Numbered from the stretch's first letter, positions 37,523-46,437 are shown. The stretch is 64,000 nt of DNA from Deltaproteobacteria bacterium (GCA_025363655.1 JANYDK010000123.1:62001-126000), one strand, 5' to 3'. Program-made: numbers and translations. Notes: generated from the letters alone by a model not told the origin.

Positions 37523-38248
37523 TTGCAAGCGGTCGTCCTCGCCGGCGGGCTCGGCACGCGCATGCTCCCGCGCACCGAGCGCATCCCCAAGGTGCTGCTC
37601 GACGTGGCGGGAAGACCGTTCGTCGCTTGGCTCCTCGAAAAGCTGGCGAGCTGCGGTTATCGCGAGGTGATCTTCTGCATCGGTCACCTCGGCGAAATGG
37701 TCGTCGCCGAGGTCGGTGACGGCATGCGGTTCGGCGTGCGCGCGCGGTTCGTCGACGAGGGGAAGAACCTCCGCGGCACCGGCGGCGCGATCGTCCTCGT
37801 GCGAGAGCAGGGCCTCCTCGAAGACGACTTCCTCGTCACCTACGGCGACAGTTGGTTGCCCTTCGACTACGCCGAGCCGCTCGCCAAGCTGCGCGCGCGC
37901 CCCGAGCTCGACGGGGTGATGTCGGTCTACGACAACGACTCGAAATGGGACGCCAGCAACGTCGAGCTCACGAGCGATGGCGATCGCGTTCTGCGCTATG
38001 AAAAGGGCGGAAAAGACGCCGCGCTCCGCTACATCGACTACGGCGCGACGGCAGTGCGCAAGCGCGTCTTCGACGATCGGCCCGATGGCGCGGTCTTCGG
38101 CTTCGACTCCATTCAACACTCCCTCGGCGCGCGCGGCGTGATGGGCGCGACCGTGGCCGAGCATCGCTTCTTCGAAATCGGATCCCCGCAAGGCCTCGCC
38201 GATCTCGAAGCGCACCTCGTCGCCCAGCCGAAAAAGCGAGCGACCTGA
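37523..38248 (+). CDS. hddC: Heptose-1-phosphate nucleotidyltransferase (HddC-like)
   Basis: A 241-residue sugar-phosphate nucleotidyltransferase: VVLAGGLGTRMLPRTERIPK is the nucleotide-binding signature (GGxGTRxxxxTxxxPK), and LVTYGDSWLPFDY carries the metal-binding Asp. It starts at TTG (37523), seven bases after the transaldolase stop; no ATG or GTG fits. By context it activates D-glycero-alpha-D-manno-heptose 1-phosphate, most likely as the GDP derivative as in known hddA/gmhA/hddC/gmhB pathways. Confidence 0.85.
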   Translation: MQAVVLAGGLGTRMLPRTERIPKVLLDVAGRPFVAWLLEKLASCGYREVIFCIGHLGEMVVAEVGDGMRFGVRARFVDEGKNLRGTGGAIVLVREQGLLEDDFLVTYGDSWLPFDYAEPLAKLRARPELDGVMSVYDNDSKWDASNVELTSDGDRVLRYEKGGKDAALRYIDYGATAVRKRVFDDRPDGAVFGFDSIQHSLGARGVMGATVAEHRFFEIGSPQGLADLEAHLVAQPKKRAT

Positions 38249-38249
38249 C

Positions 38250-38855
38250 GTGAGCGCTCGGCCCGGTCTCCTCGTCGATCGCGATGGCACCTTGGTCGAC
38301 GTCCATCGCGACGGCGAAACCGGCACCGTGCACACCGCGTTTCATCCCTCGCATCTCCGCTTCCTCCCCGGCGTGCTCGAGGGCCTTCGCGCGGCAAAAC
38401 AAGCCGGATTCACCATCGGCGTGGTCACCAATCAACCAGGCGCGGCGAAGGGTCAGGTCGATCGCGCGTCGATCGAACGAACCAACGCCGCGCTCCTCTC
38501 CATGCTCGAAGCCGAGGGCGTGAAGGTCGACGGGCTCGAGGCGTGTCTTCATCATCCCGATGGCGGCCCTGGTGGCGACGACTCGCTCGTCGGTCCCTGT
38601 GACTGTCGCAAGCCGAAGCCGGGCATGCTGACGACGCTGATCGCGACGCTCGATCTCGATCCTGCGCGCACCTGGATGATCGGCGACACGGGAACGGACA
38701 TGGAAGCCGGCCGCGCTGCGCAAGTACGAACGGCGCTGGTTTTTCCGAGTGGACGATGCGAGCTCTGTCCGCTCAGAGATGGCCCGAAGGCGAGCGCGGA
38801 CGTCGTCGCCACCACCTTCGATGCCGTCGTCGCCGAGATTCTCCGTCGAGGATGA
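38250..38855 (+). CDS. gmhB: D-glycero-D-manno-heptose 1,7-bisphosphate 7-phosphatase GmhB
   Basis: A 201-residue HAD phosphatase that removes the 7-phosphate of heptose 1,7-bisphosphate. The nucleophile motif is D10-R-D12-GTL, motif II VVTNQPGAAKG, and motif III/IV IGDTGTDMEAG. The zinc loop that marks GmhB is present (ACLHHPDG ... GPCDCRKPKP). It starts with GTG two bases after the hddC stop. It completes the heptose nucleotide route encoded from 35190 on. Confidence 0.93.
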   Translation: MSARPGLLVDRDGTLVDVHRDGETGTVHTAFHPSHLRFLPGVLEGLRAAKQAGFTIGVVTNQPGAAKGQVDRASIERTNAALLSMLEAEGVKVDGLEACLHHPDGGPGGDDSLVGPCDCRKPKPGMLTTLIATLDLDPARTWMIGDTGTDMEAGRAAQVRTALVFPSGRCELCPLRDGPKASADVVATTFDAVVAEILRRG

Positions 38856-38977
38856 TCGAGAGTCAGACGTGATCCTCCGCACGCGCGCGAGGTGCGCTCG
38901 CACATGCGCGTGAACGATCGAGGCTGTGCGCATCGGTAGGGCGCGTAACGACACGCCGTTCGTCACTACGAAAGCCC

Positions 38978-40099
38978 ATGGCCCGATTCCCCTCGACCTT
39001 CGCTGGGCACCTCGCGGTGCTCTGCCTCTCCACGATCGCGTCCACCTTCGCCGCCGGTTGCGGCAGCAGCGGGAACGGCACCGAATCGACGAGCGACGGC
39101 GGCGGCACGCTCGACGACGTCGGCGGCGGAGGGCCGGGCGTTTGCCCGAGCGGCGCGCTCAACCTGACCAACGACGGCATCCTCGGCAGCACGACGTCGC
39201 TGCGAAGCGACGGCACCAACGTCTACTACGCGACCATCCCCGGCGCGGGAAAGTCGTACGACGATCTCCACTTCGTGATGAAGCTCCCCGTCTCTGGCGG
39301 CACGCCCGTGAAGCTGGCGACGGGCAACCACGGCAATGCGCTCAGCTCGTTCGGTCTCGACGACACGAGCGTCTACGCCTTCCTCGACAGGGCACTCATC
39401 GGTGTACCCAAGGCTGGCGGCGCCCCGACCAAGATCTTCGCACCGGCCGGGCTCGCCGCGATCACGATGACGTTCGCGGTCGACGACGCGTCGATCTGGA
39501 CCGCCGACGGCGCCGCCGGGCTCGGAAAGATGAAGAAGGACGGCACGGGAAAGACCATGTTTTGGAGCGATCCGAGTCTGCACGTGGACGGGCTCACCAC
39601 CGACGGCGAGCACGTCTACTTCATCGCCAGCCCGCCCTCGTCGTTCGGTGCCGACGCCGGGCCCCCCGCACCCGATCAGCTCGAGTCGATCGCCAAGACC
39701 GGAGGCACTCCGACGTCGCTCGCGACCATCTCGAGCGATCGCAACCTCGAGGAGTCGATCTGGCAAGTGGTCGTCGACGGCGATCAAGTCCTCTATTCGA
39801 CGACGACGGCGATCTTGAAGGACGGCGTGAAGACGCAGTTCGCCATCTATTCGGTCGCCAAGACCGGCGGCGCGGTGAAGACCGTGGTCGCGCTCGGCGA
39901 CACCAGCAGCCCTGCGTTCGCGGCCGGCGGCGGCAACGTCTACTTCGGCGGACCGCTGGGAAACGTGAAAAAAGTGCCGGAAACCGGCGGATCACCGACC
40001 GAGCTGGCCACCACCTCCGACAGCCTCGGCGCGGTCACGCTCGACGCGACCAACGTCTACTACGAGGTGCGTGGTTGCATCTTCAAGGCGCCGCGATAG
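38978..40099 (+). CDS. Predicted lipoprotein, beta-propeller-like
   Basis: A 373-residue protein with a lipoprotein signal (STIASTFAAGC, Cys near residue 28), a Ser/Gly/Asp-rich linker, and about seven repeats of roughly 40-45 residues of the form (D/G)xxxVY(Y/F)xx...(V/L)xKxGGxP, for example NVYYATIPGAG, SVYAFLDRAL and NVYFGGPLGN. This is the pattern of myxobacterial beta-propeller surface proteins. The function is not known. Twelve bases after its stop the histidine-phosphatase gene begins. Confidence 0.75.
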   Translation: MARFPSTFAGHLAVLCLSTIASTFAAGCGSSGNGTESTSDGGGTLDDVGGGGPGVCPSGALNLTNDGILGSTTSLRSDGTNVYYATIPGAGKSYDDLHFVMKLPVSGGTPVKLATGNHGNALSSFGLDDTSVYAFLDRALIGVPKAGGAPTKIFAPAGLAAITMTFAVDDASIWTADGAAGLGKMKKDGTGKTMFWSDPSLHVDGLTTDGEHVYFIASPPSSFGADAGPPAPDQLESIAKTGGTPTSLATISSDRNLEESIWQVVVDGDQVLYSTTTAILKDGVKTQFAIYSVAKTGGAVKTVVALGDTSSPAFAAGGGNVYFGGPLGNVKKVPETGGSPTELATTSDSLGAVTLDATNVYYEVRGCIFKAPR

Positions 40100-40110
40100 A
40101 AGCGCTGTCG

Positions 40111-40701
40111 ATGCGACTGCTCTATCTCGTTCGTCACGGCGAGACCGACTGGAACCTCGAAGGTCGATGGCAAGGCGCGACCGACGTCCCCCTCAACGAT
40201 CGCGGTCGTGACCAAGCACGCGATCTCGCCGAGCGACTTCGCTACCACCCCATCGGCGCAGTCGGCGCGAGCGATCTCTCGCGGGCGCGCGAAACCGGGG
40301 AAATCATCGCGCAGATGCTGTCGGTGCCCTTCGTCGGTGCGCATGCCGGCCTGCGCGAGCGAAGCTATGGCGTCCTCGAAGGTCGCACGCGAGAAGAATC
40401 GATGGCGCTGCACCCGGAGGTCTGGAAAGACCACGTGCACGGCACCTTGCTCGAAGCGCCCGGCGCCGAACCACACGCCACGGTGGCGAGCCGCATGCAC
40501 GAGACGCTCGAGTCACTGACGCTCGCGCACGCCGACGACAAGCGCGCGCTCGTCGTCGTCACGCACGGCGGCTCGATGCGCGTCTTCCTCGATCGCACGC
40601 TCGGACGGCTCGTGCCTCCGGTGCCGAACGTCGGCGTCTATCTGGTGCCGCACGACGGCGAACGCTTCTCGGCCGCGTCACTGCTCGACGAGCAGGAGTG
40701 A
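40111..40701 (+). CDS. Histidine phosphatase (phosphoglycerate-mutase-like)
   Basis: A 196-residue member of the histidine phosphatase superfamily: LVRHGETDWN at the N-terminus with the catalytic H9, GASDLSRARETGEII, and VVVTHGGSMRVFL with the second His. Substrates in this group range from 3-phosphoglycerate to alpha-ribazole phosphate and small phosphosugars; sequence alone does not decide. Its last 24 bases overlap the 3' end of the convergent TetR gene. Confidence 0.88.
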   Translation: MRLLYLVRHGETDWNLEGRWQGATDVPLNDRGRDQARDLAERLRYHPIGAVGASDLSRARETGEIIAQMLSVPFVGAHAGLRERSYGVLEGRTREESMALHPEVWKDHVHGTLLEAPGAEPHATVASRMHETLESLTLAHADDKRALVVVTHGGSMRVFLDRTLGRLVPPVPNVGVYLVPHDGERFSAASLLDEQE

Positions 40702-41307
40702 GACCGCCGCCAGCCGCTCTCGAATGGCGCGATGCGCACGCGCCGGCGCCTCGCGATCACCGAAGAGCTGAAACGCCCAATTTGCGCCCATCTCCAGGGC
40801 GTGAAGCTCGAAGGCGAGTTGCTTGGCGTCGACGTCGCGATGAAGATGACCGAGGCGCTTGGCGTCGCTGATGACCGCTTCGAGCCCGTCGAGCCACTCG
40901 CGCATCAGTTGCACGATGCGATCGCGCACCGGCCCCGGACGACCATCGAACTCGGCGGCCGCGGCGGAGAAGAAGCATCCGCCGCGAAATCTCTCGGCGC
41001 GCGCGTACGCCAGCCAGTGACTGCAGAGACCGAGGAGCCGCGGCGCACCCTCGTCGGCCTTCATCGCCGGCATGACGACGCTCTCGAGGAAGATCTCGCG
41101 CGCCGTCTCGACCACCGCGAGCTGCAGCTCTTCTTTCGAGCCGAAGTGACCGATGAGGCCGCTCTTGCTCATCGAGAGCTCGGTCGCGAGACGACCGATG
41201 GTGAGCCCTTCGAGCCCTTCGGCCGAGGCGATGTCGACCGCCTTCTCCAAGATGGCGCGACGCGTGCGACCCCCCTGCGGCGTCTGGGTGCGTGCGATCG
41301 TGCTCAT
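40678..41307 (-). CDS. TetR-family transcriptional regulator
   Basis: A 209-residue repressor-like protein. The N-terminal helix-turn-helix (RRAILEKAVDIASAEG then TIGRLATELSMSKSGLIGHFGSKEEL) is typical of TetR proteins; the C-terminal ligand domain contains two cysteines (LCSHW, GGCFF) and a conserved FHALEMGANWAFQLF-like helix. It is coupled by ATGA overlap to the upstream flavin oxidoreductase, and the operator candidate at 42622-42651 lies just upstream of that gene, so autoregulation of the two-gene operon is likely. Confidence 0.92.
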   Translation of the reverse strand: MSTIARTQTPQGGRTRRAILEKAVDIASAEGLEGLTIGRLATELSMSKSGLIGHFGSKEELQLAVVETAREIFLESVVMPAMKADEGAPRLLGLCSHWLAYARAERFRGGCFFSAAAAEFDGRPGPVRDRIVQLMREWLDGLEAVISDAKRLGHLHRDVDAKQLAFELHALEMGANWAFQLFGDREAPARAHRAIRERLAAVSLLLVEQ

Positions 41308-42605
41308 GCGGCGGTGGCTTCTTTTCTCGGTCGGGGTGCTTGCAGCGGGTTTGGCCGTGACGATTCGACGACGAGTTTCTCTCGGCGCATCGCGCGGAGG
41401 AAGTCACCGAGCATGTAGGCGAGCATCGAATAGTAGATCGAGAGGCGCGGGCTCGGCGCGCGGCCTTCGCTCATCCGCTGCAACTGGCGCCAGAACCACG
41501 CACCCTCGGCGAGCGCGGCGAGCGCGGCGATGAACGGACGAGCGGGCGAGGGAGCCGCTGCGCGCTCGATCTTCCCTTCGAGGAGCAGGCGCGGCAGATC
41601 GGGTTCGAGCGCGAGCGGACGAGCGAGCCCGACGACGTCGAGCGCACCCTCGGCGAGTGCCGACTCCATCACCGCGCGCGAGCGGAACCCACCGGTGACC
41701 ATCAGCGGCACCTTCGACACGCCCCGGACGCGGCGCGCGAAGGCGAGAAAATAGGCCTCGCGAGCCTGCGTGCGCGTGCGCTGCGAGGCGTCGACCCCGA
41801 AGAGCGCCGGAGCCTCGTAGTTGCCGCCGCTGATCTCGAGGAGGTCGATTCCCTCGACGTCGAGCAGGCGCACGACCTCGAGCGCGTCGTCCTCGTCGAA
41901 GCCTCCACGTTGGAAGTCGGCGGAGTTGAGCTTGACCGAAATGGTGAAGTCACGGCCGACGCGCGCGCGCACCGCCCGCACGATCGAGAGGAGAAACCGA
42001 GCACGATTTTCCAGCGATCCGCCCCACGCGTCGTCACGGACGTTGGTCAAGGGCGAGAGGAATTGGTTCGCCAGGTAGCCATGCGCCGCGTGGATTTGCA
42101 CGCCATCGAACCCGGTCTGTTTCGCGAGCTCGGCGGACTCTGCGAAACGCTCGATGACGTCGAGGATCTCGTCCTCACGCAGCGCGCGCGGCTTGCCGAA
42201 GCTGCCGAAGAGCTTCACTGCCGCTACCGCGGACGGCGCAACCGGCTCACGCACGACCATCTTCTGCGTCTGGCGACCCGGGTGACTGAGCTGCATCAGC
42301 ACCGGAGCGCCGCTCACCTTCGCCGCGCGCGCCCAGGCAGTGAGCTGTGAACGCGTCTCCTCGTCGACAAGCTCGGCCGGCGCGCCGAGGATGACGTTGC
42401 CCGGCCTCTCGAGGTAGCGCCCGTCGACCATCACGTTGCCGGTGAGCTGCATCCCGACGCCGCCCTCGGCCCATCGTCGATAGAGCCGCGCGTGCCCTTT
42501 CGTCGGCCGGCCACGTCGATCGGCGAGCGCCTCGGTCATCGAGGCCTTGGCGATGCGGTTCGGCAGCACGAGGCCACTCGGGAGCGTCAGCGAGGTTGCG
42601 AGCAT
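41304..42605 (-). CDS. NADH:flavin oxidoreductase (old yellow enzyme family)
   Basis: A 433-residue FMN-dependent oxidoreductase of the OYE/2,4-dienoyl-CoA-reductase-like family: LPNRIAKASMTEALA near the start, QLSHPGRQ, GFDGVQIHAAHGYLANQFLSP with the catalytic/substrate His residues, GGSLENRARFLLSIV, and VTGGFRSRAVMESAL for FMN phosphate binding. A C-terminal extension of about 60 residues (SIYYSMLAYMLGDFLR) is extra to the TIM barrel. It reduces activated double bonds; the substrate is unknown. It forms an operon with the TetR regulator. Confidence 0.92.
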   Translation of the reverse strand: MLATSLTLPSGLVLPNRIAKASMTEALADRRGRPTKGHARLYRRWAEGGVGMQLTGNVMVDGRYLERPGNVILGAPAELVDEETRSQLTAWARAAKVSGAPVLMQLSHPGRQTQKMVVREPVAPSAVAAVKLFGSFGKPRALREDEILDVIERFAESAELAKQTGFDGVQIHAAHGYLANQFLSPLTNVRDDAWGGSLENRARFLLSIVRAVRARVGRDFTISVKLNSADFQRGGFDEDDALEVVRLLDVEGIDLLEISGGNYEAPALFGVDASQRTRTQAREAYFLAFARRVRGVSKVPLMVTGGFRSRAVMESALAEGALDVVGLARPLALEPDLPRLLLEGKIERAAAPSPARPFIAALAALAEGAWFWRQLQRMSEGRAPSPRLSIYYSMLAYMLGDFLRAMRREKLVVESSRPNPLQAPRPRKEATAA

Positions 42606-42621
42606 TCCCCCGTTATAACAC

Positions 42622-42651
42622 CCGAACGTTCGTGCGCAACCGAACGTTCGT
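42622..42651. promoter_or_regulatory. Twin palindromic operator for the TetR/OYE operon
   Basis: CCGAACGTTCGT occurs twice, at 42622-42633 and 42640-42651, 18 bases apart (nearly two helical turns). Each contains the perfect palindrome CGAACGTTCG. The pair lies 16-46 bases upstream of the oxidoreductase start, where a TetR repressor would be expected to bind. Confidence 0.75.
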
Positions 42652-42658
42652 TCGCTCT

Positions 42659-43720
42659 CTAGACGGTTGGCCGCAGGGCCTTTGAAAGTACACGCGCGGC
42701 CGCAGAAACAGCCTCTGCGCTCGTCCGCACTCCAGCGCTGACCGAGAAATAGCCGTGAAACATCCCTTCGTCACTGCGATGCACCACGGAAACACCTGCT
42801 TTTCGCAGCGCCTCCGCGTAGGCGTCGCCCTCGTCGCGAAGGGGGTCGAAGCCTGCGGTGATGACCATCGCGGCGGGGAGGCCAGCGTGACTCTTCGCGT
42901 AGAGGGGCGAGGCCCGCCAGTCCTTCACATCCTCGGGCGAGCGAAGATAGGTCCCGAGAAACCAGTCGACGGTGCTGGCGTCGAGGAGAAAACCTTCGGC
43001 GAACATCCGATGCGACGCCATCGAGCGCGACATGTCGGTCGCCGGATAGACGAGCAGCTGCATCACCGGGAGCGGGTGAGCGGCGTCACGCAACGCGAGG
43101 CACGTGACCGCCGCGAGGTTGCCACCGGCGCTGTCACCGCCGACCGCGATCGCCGAGGGATCGACGCCGAGCGACGCCGCGTGCGCGTGCACCCACTGAA
43201 ATGCTTCGACCGAATCGTCGACGGCGGCCGGGAATTTGTGCTCGGGCGCGAGGCGATAGTCGACGGCGATGACCACGCACGGCGTCTCGTCGGCGAGCGC
43301 GCGACAGAGCCCATCGTGCGAGTCGAGGTCGCCGAGGACGAACCCGCCTCCGTGATAATAGACGAGCGCCGGCGCGCGCTTCACGCCTTTCACGCCATCG
43401 AGAGAGCGCGGAACGTAGACGCGGAGAGGAATCGAGCCCCACGAGGTCGGCACGCGCCACGCTTCGACGCGCGACATCTCGATGCGCGGCGCCAGCACGT
43501 GCCCGCTCTCGACGAGGCCCTTTCGCGACTCCGGCACCGGCCGCTGCTCGGGCTTCTCTTTGCCGAAGAGCTTGGCGAGCTTGATGAGCAGCTGCGCGTC
43601 GGGCGAGAGCGTGCGTCCATCGCGCACGATCGGCTTGCCGGCGAGTCGACGAAGGGTCGTCGGCGATCGGCGGAGGATGGCGAGGGCGAGGGCGCGTTGC
43701 GCTTCGACGGCGACGTTCAC
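42659..43720 (-). CDS. Alpha/beta hydrolase, hormone-sensitive-lipase (HSL) type
   Basis: A 353-residue esterase/lipase-like enzyme with oxyanion-hole motif YYHGGGFVLGDLDSHDG, nucleophile motif GGDSAGGNLA, the catalytic Asp in DPLRDEGDAY and the His in HGYFSV. A helical cap of about 90 residues precedes the core. The GTG at 43720 gives a normal HSL length; sequence farther upstream in this frame does not read as protein. It probably hydrolyses short-chain esters. It is next to the TetR/OYE operon on the same strand, but the operator lies between them. Confidence 0.85.
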   Translation of the reverse strand: MNVAVEAQRALALAILRRSPTTLRRLAGKPIVRDGRTLSPDAQLLIKLAKLFGKEKPEQRPVPESRKGLVESGHVLAPRIEMSRVEAWRVPTSWGSIPLRVYVPRSLDGVKGVKRAPALVYYHGGGFVLGDLDSHDGLCRALADETPCVVIAVDYRLAPEHKFPAAVDDSVEAFQWVHAHAASLGVDPSAIAVGGDSAGGNLAAVTCLALRDAAHPLPVMQLLVYPATDMSRSMASHRMFAEGFLLDASTVDWFLGTYLRSPEDVKDWRASPLYAKSHAGLPAAMVITAGFDPLRDEGDAYAEALRKAGVSVVHRSDEGMFHGYFSVSAGVRTSAEAVSAAARVLSKALRPTV

Positions 43721-43837
43721 CGCGCCAACTTCACCATTCGCCCGAGGGAGCGCAATCGACGGGCCCGCGCTTCGAGGAGCGCGATGTACGCGATGTGGGG
43801 AGAGCCGAGAAGCGATCCGTGTCCTACAATCGCCCGC

Positions 43838-44410
43838 GTGAGCTTCGACGAGCCGAATTGGGACGCCCCGATCGACGTCGACGCGTACTACACGGCAATC
43901 CCCGCCGCCGAGACGATGAAGGGCATGTTCCTCATCCCGGTGGTGCGCGCCGCCGCCGAACGTGGACACGCGCTCCCCGACGCGCGCGAGCGATATCTCC
44001 CGTTCCACGACTATCCGCTGCGGGAGCACATGAGCCTCCTCGTCGCCGCCGCGCGTGCGCTCTGGCCGCGCGAATCACTGCGACGCGGGCTACGAAGGCT
44101 CGGACGTGGCGCCATCGACGTGCTCTTGGACTCGACGGTCGGCCGCGTGCTCTGGGCCACCGCCGACGATCCGACGAGCGCCATCGAAGCGACGGTGAAG
44201 GCCTACGCCATCACGCAACCACGCTCGTCGGTCGTCGTCGTCGAGACCTCGCCCGAGAAAGTGATCGTGCGCGCCGAGCGAGTGCACTCGTTCCTCGACT
44301 CTCACCACATCGGCGTCTTCGAGGCCGCGCTCAAGAGAACCGGCATCCGCGGGAGCGTGACCCTGAAGGCGCGTTCCCTCTCCAGCGCCGACATTTGCTG
44401 TCGTTTCTAG
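43838..44410 (+). CDS. TIGR02265 / DUF2378 family protein
   Basis: A 190-residue protein of a family that is expanded in myxobacteria and has no assigned function. Markers are IPAAETMKGMFLIPVV, YLPFHDYPLREHMSLLVAAARALWP and RRGLRRLGRGAIDVLLDS. The start is a GTG at 43838. It has two Cys near its C-terminal end (ICC). It is transcribed away from the HSL hydrolase and ends about 190 bases before rpsU. Confidence 0.85.
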   Translation: MSFDEPNWDAPIDVDAYYTAIPAAETMKGMFLIPVVRAAAERGHALPDARERYLPFHDYPLREHMSLLVAAARALWPRESLRRGLRRLGRGAIDVLLDSTVGRVLWATADDPTSAIEATVKAYAITQPRSSVVVVETSPEKVIVRAERVHSFLDSHHIGVFEAALKRTGIRGSVTLKARSLSSADICCRF

Positions 44411-44469
44411 GCAAATCCACCAAGAACGGACCCTTCCGCGGCCCCTTCTCTCGCTTTGTGGAGGACCCG

Positions 44470-44478
44470 TGCTATACA
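44470..44478 (+). promoter_or_regulatory. Candidate extended -10 promoter for rpsU
   Basis: TGCTATACA contains TATACA with an upstream TG, the extended -10 form. It lies about 120 bases before the rpsU start in a 190-base non-coding leader. No good -35 is present at the usual distance. Confidence 0.3.
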
Positions 44479-44599
44479 CGCCGACCCCGCGCCGCTTTGG
44501 GCGCCGGTAGGAGCAACAGCGAGCGGATCGTGCCTGAAAAGCATGCCCCGGCGAGCGGCCAAGGATGCGCGAGCAAGCCCTGGCAAGAAGGAAGCATCG

Positions 44600-44839
44600 A
44601 TGCCGAGCGAAGCCGTTCAGTGCAAACCGTTGGAAGTGATCGTCGGTGATCGCGGCGTGGAGCGCGCGATCAAGACCCTCAAGCGCAAGCTGGCCGCCGA
44701 AGGCGTGCTCCGCGAGCTGAAGGTTCGCCGCCACTACCTCAAGCCGAGCGTGAAGCGTCGCAAGAAGCAGGCGGAAGCCGCGCGTCGTCGTCGCAAGCGC
44801 AGCCGCATGGACGCGGCTCCCCCGCCCGCCAAGCCTTAG
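44600..44839 (+). CDS. rpsU: 30S ribosomal protein S21
   Basis: A basic protein of 79 residues: PLEVIVGDRGVERAIKTLKRKL matches the S21 core, ELKVRRHYLKPSVKRRKK the middle, and an Arg/Lys-rich helix (AARRRRKRSR) the C-terminal rRNA-binding part; it ends with a short Ala/Pro tail. It binds 16S rRNA near the anti-Shine-Dalgarno region in the platform of the small subunit. AAGGAAG stands before the ATG. It is not linked here with dnaG or rpoD. Confidence 0.96.
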   Translation: MPSEAVQCKPLEVIVGDRGVERAIKTLKRKLAAEGVLRELKVRRHYLKPSVKRRKKQAEAARRRRKRSRMDAAPPPAKP

Positions 44840-44844
44840 TCGCA

Positions 44845-44862
44845 CCCCGTCTATGGACGGGG
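44845..44862 (+). terminator. Hairpin after rpsU, possible terminator
   Basis: CCCCGTC, a TATG loop and GACGGGG form a perfect 7-bp GC stem six bases after the rpsU stop. No T-run follows, so it may be a weak or Rho-assisted terminator or an RNA-stabilising hairpin. Confidence 0.5.
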
Positions 44863-44964
44863 CTCCCGAGGGCTCACCCCGAGTTCTCGATTTTCTCGAA
44901 CGCGGTGCTCGTCGGAAGACGATTGCCGCGTTGAGCTTTTTTGTCGGTCGTTGGTGGGGACGTC

Positions 44965-46437
44965 TCAGCGCCCTGTGACGAGAGCTGGCGAGAGCGGCGG
45001 GCCGCCCGGGGTGCTCGGATCGTGGGGAAGGCTTCCGCGCGGCGAGCGCAGGTAGATGAAGGGCGTGGCGTGGAGGAAGTTGGAGACGCGGGACGTGTAG
45101 ACGTCGGCGTAGCGCTCGACCTGCCTCGCGAGATGGCTCTTGTCGTTGCCGGCGCGCGTGAGGAGCCCCCAACGTGAGTTGGCGAGCTCGCCCGACGCCC
45201 TCGCCATCGGCGCGATCGAAGCGTCGATTTCCAGGAGGCGATTGCGCGTCGCGTGGATGTGCGCGTGCCACTCGGCCTCGGTGCCTTCGACCGGCGGACC
45301 ATAGCCCGCTTGCAGCCTTTGGAGCGAGAGCCGCGCCCAGGAGAGCTCGGCCTCGAGGCGCTCTTTTTCTTCCATCCGAGCTTTGAGGTCGACCTCGAAG
45401 GCGTGGAACGATTCGATGGCGCCGACCTCCGCCTCGAGCTCGCGGAGGATGAGCGCGGTACGCCAGCGGAGCACGCTCTTGGTGACGTGCACGTCGCCGA
45501 ACATGTGATCGCCGACGTAGAGAATTTCGTCGCCCGAGAGCCCGAGCGCACGCTCGACCTGCGCCGCGCTCCCTCCGAGATAGGCGACGCCGGTGCGCAG
45601 TCCGCTGACCGAGGGCCGGAGGAGCCCATCGTCGGTGGCGACCTCGAAGACCGGTCCTTGATAGGTGAAGAACTCGGGCTTGCGCGCGCCGACGATGATG
45701 ATGTCGAAGAGATCGCGCCAGGTCTTTCCCCCCGGGAGAAAGCCGTCGAAGGCGAAGGTCATCATCGCGCGCGTGTATTCCCACTCGCTGTTGGTGATGA
45801 GCATCAGCTTCTTGCCGGCGTGCTTCTGATCGAGGAGCGCGAGCGGGAGCTCGGTGTCGCGAACCACGAAGCGCTCGGGATCGGCGATGATCTCCCGCTT
45901 CAGCGCGCCGTCTTTGTGGATGCCGTCGGTGGCGACGCGCACGCGCTGGTAGAGATCGCGATAGCCCATCACGCCCGGCAACGCGCGCTGATCGAGGAGG
46001 TCGACGAGCTGGCCGTAGAGGCAGGCCTCCGAGAGCGAGAAGAGCGTGTTGAGGAAGACCCACCGCCCGTCGGCGAGATCGATGATCGTGCGCGCGTAGG
46101 TGGTGCGTTGCTCGTCGAACTCCATCACCCGCGTGCCGTGGAGCGCGCGCTTGATGAAGCCGAAGCGATTGGCCTTGAGCGTGTTTCCCAGCTCGGTGTC
46201 GATGATGAGGCCGCGGATGACCGCGTTCGGATCGAACTCCAGGTGGGCGACGGGCCAACCCGCGGCGACGAAGACGTCACGCACGCACTCGTACGCACGT
46301 CGCTCCCACACCTCGACGTGATAGTCGACGAGCGTGTAGTCCATGTCGTAGCCAATCGCGCGGATCGACCGCATGTTGAGCGTACGATTGCAGAAGACGC
46401 CGCGCCCCTTCGACGGCGGCTCGGGAGAGCGTTGCAT
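44965..46437 (-). CDS. HAD-IG family 5'-nucleotidase (IMP/GMP-type)
   Basis: A 490-residue HAD-superfamily 5'-nucleotidase related to the cytosolic IMP-GMP-specific enzyme. The nucleophile motif is D31-M-D33-YTLVDY, followed by motif II LITNSEWEYT and motif III/IV YVGDHMFGDVH. The N-terminal VFCNRTLNMRSIRAIGYD fits the family start and supports the ATG at 46437. The C-terminal 150 residues are helical with a coiled-coil-like stretch (ARMEEKERLEAELSWARL). It dephosphorylates nucleoside monophosphates. It is last in the run downstream of the radical SAM operon, 91 bases from the lipoprotein pair. Confidence 0.9.
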   Translation of the reverse strand: MQRSPEPPSKGRGVFCNRTLNMRSIRAIGYDMDYTLVDYHVEVWERRAYECVRDVFVAAGWPVAHLEFDPNAVIRGLIIDTELGNTLKANRFGFIKRALHGTRVMEFDEQRTTYARTIIDLADGRWVFLNTLFSLSEACLYGQLVDLLDQRALPGVMGYRDLYQRVRVATDGIHKDGALKREIIADPERFVVRDTELPLALLDQKHAGKKLMLITNSEWEYTRAMMTFAFDGFLPGGKTWRDLFDIIIVGARKPEFFTYQGPVFEVATDDGLLRPSVSGLRTGVAYLGGSAAQVERALGLSGDEILYVGDHMFGDVHVTKSVLRWRTALILRELEAEVGAIESFHAFEVDLKARMEEKERLEAELSWARLSLQRLQAGYGPPVEGTEAEWHAHIHATRNRLLEIDASIAPMARASGELANSRWGLLTRAGNDKSHLARQVERYADVYTSRVSNFLHATPFIYLRSPRGSLPHDPSTPGGPPLSPALVTGR

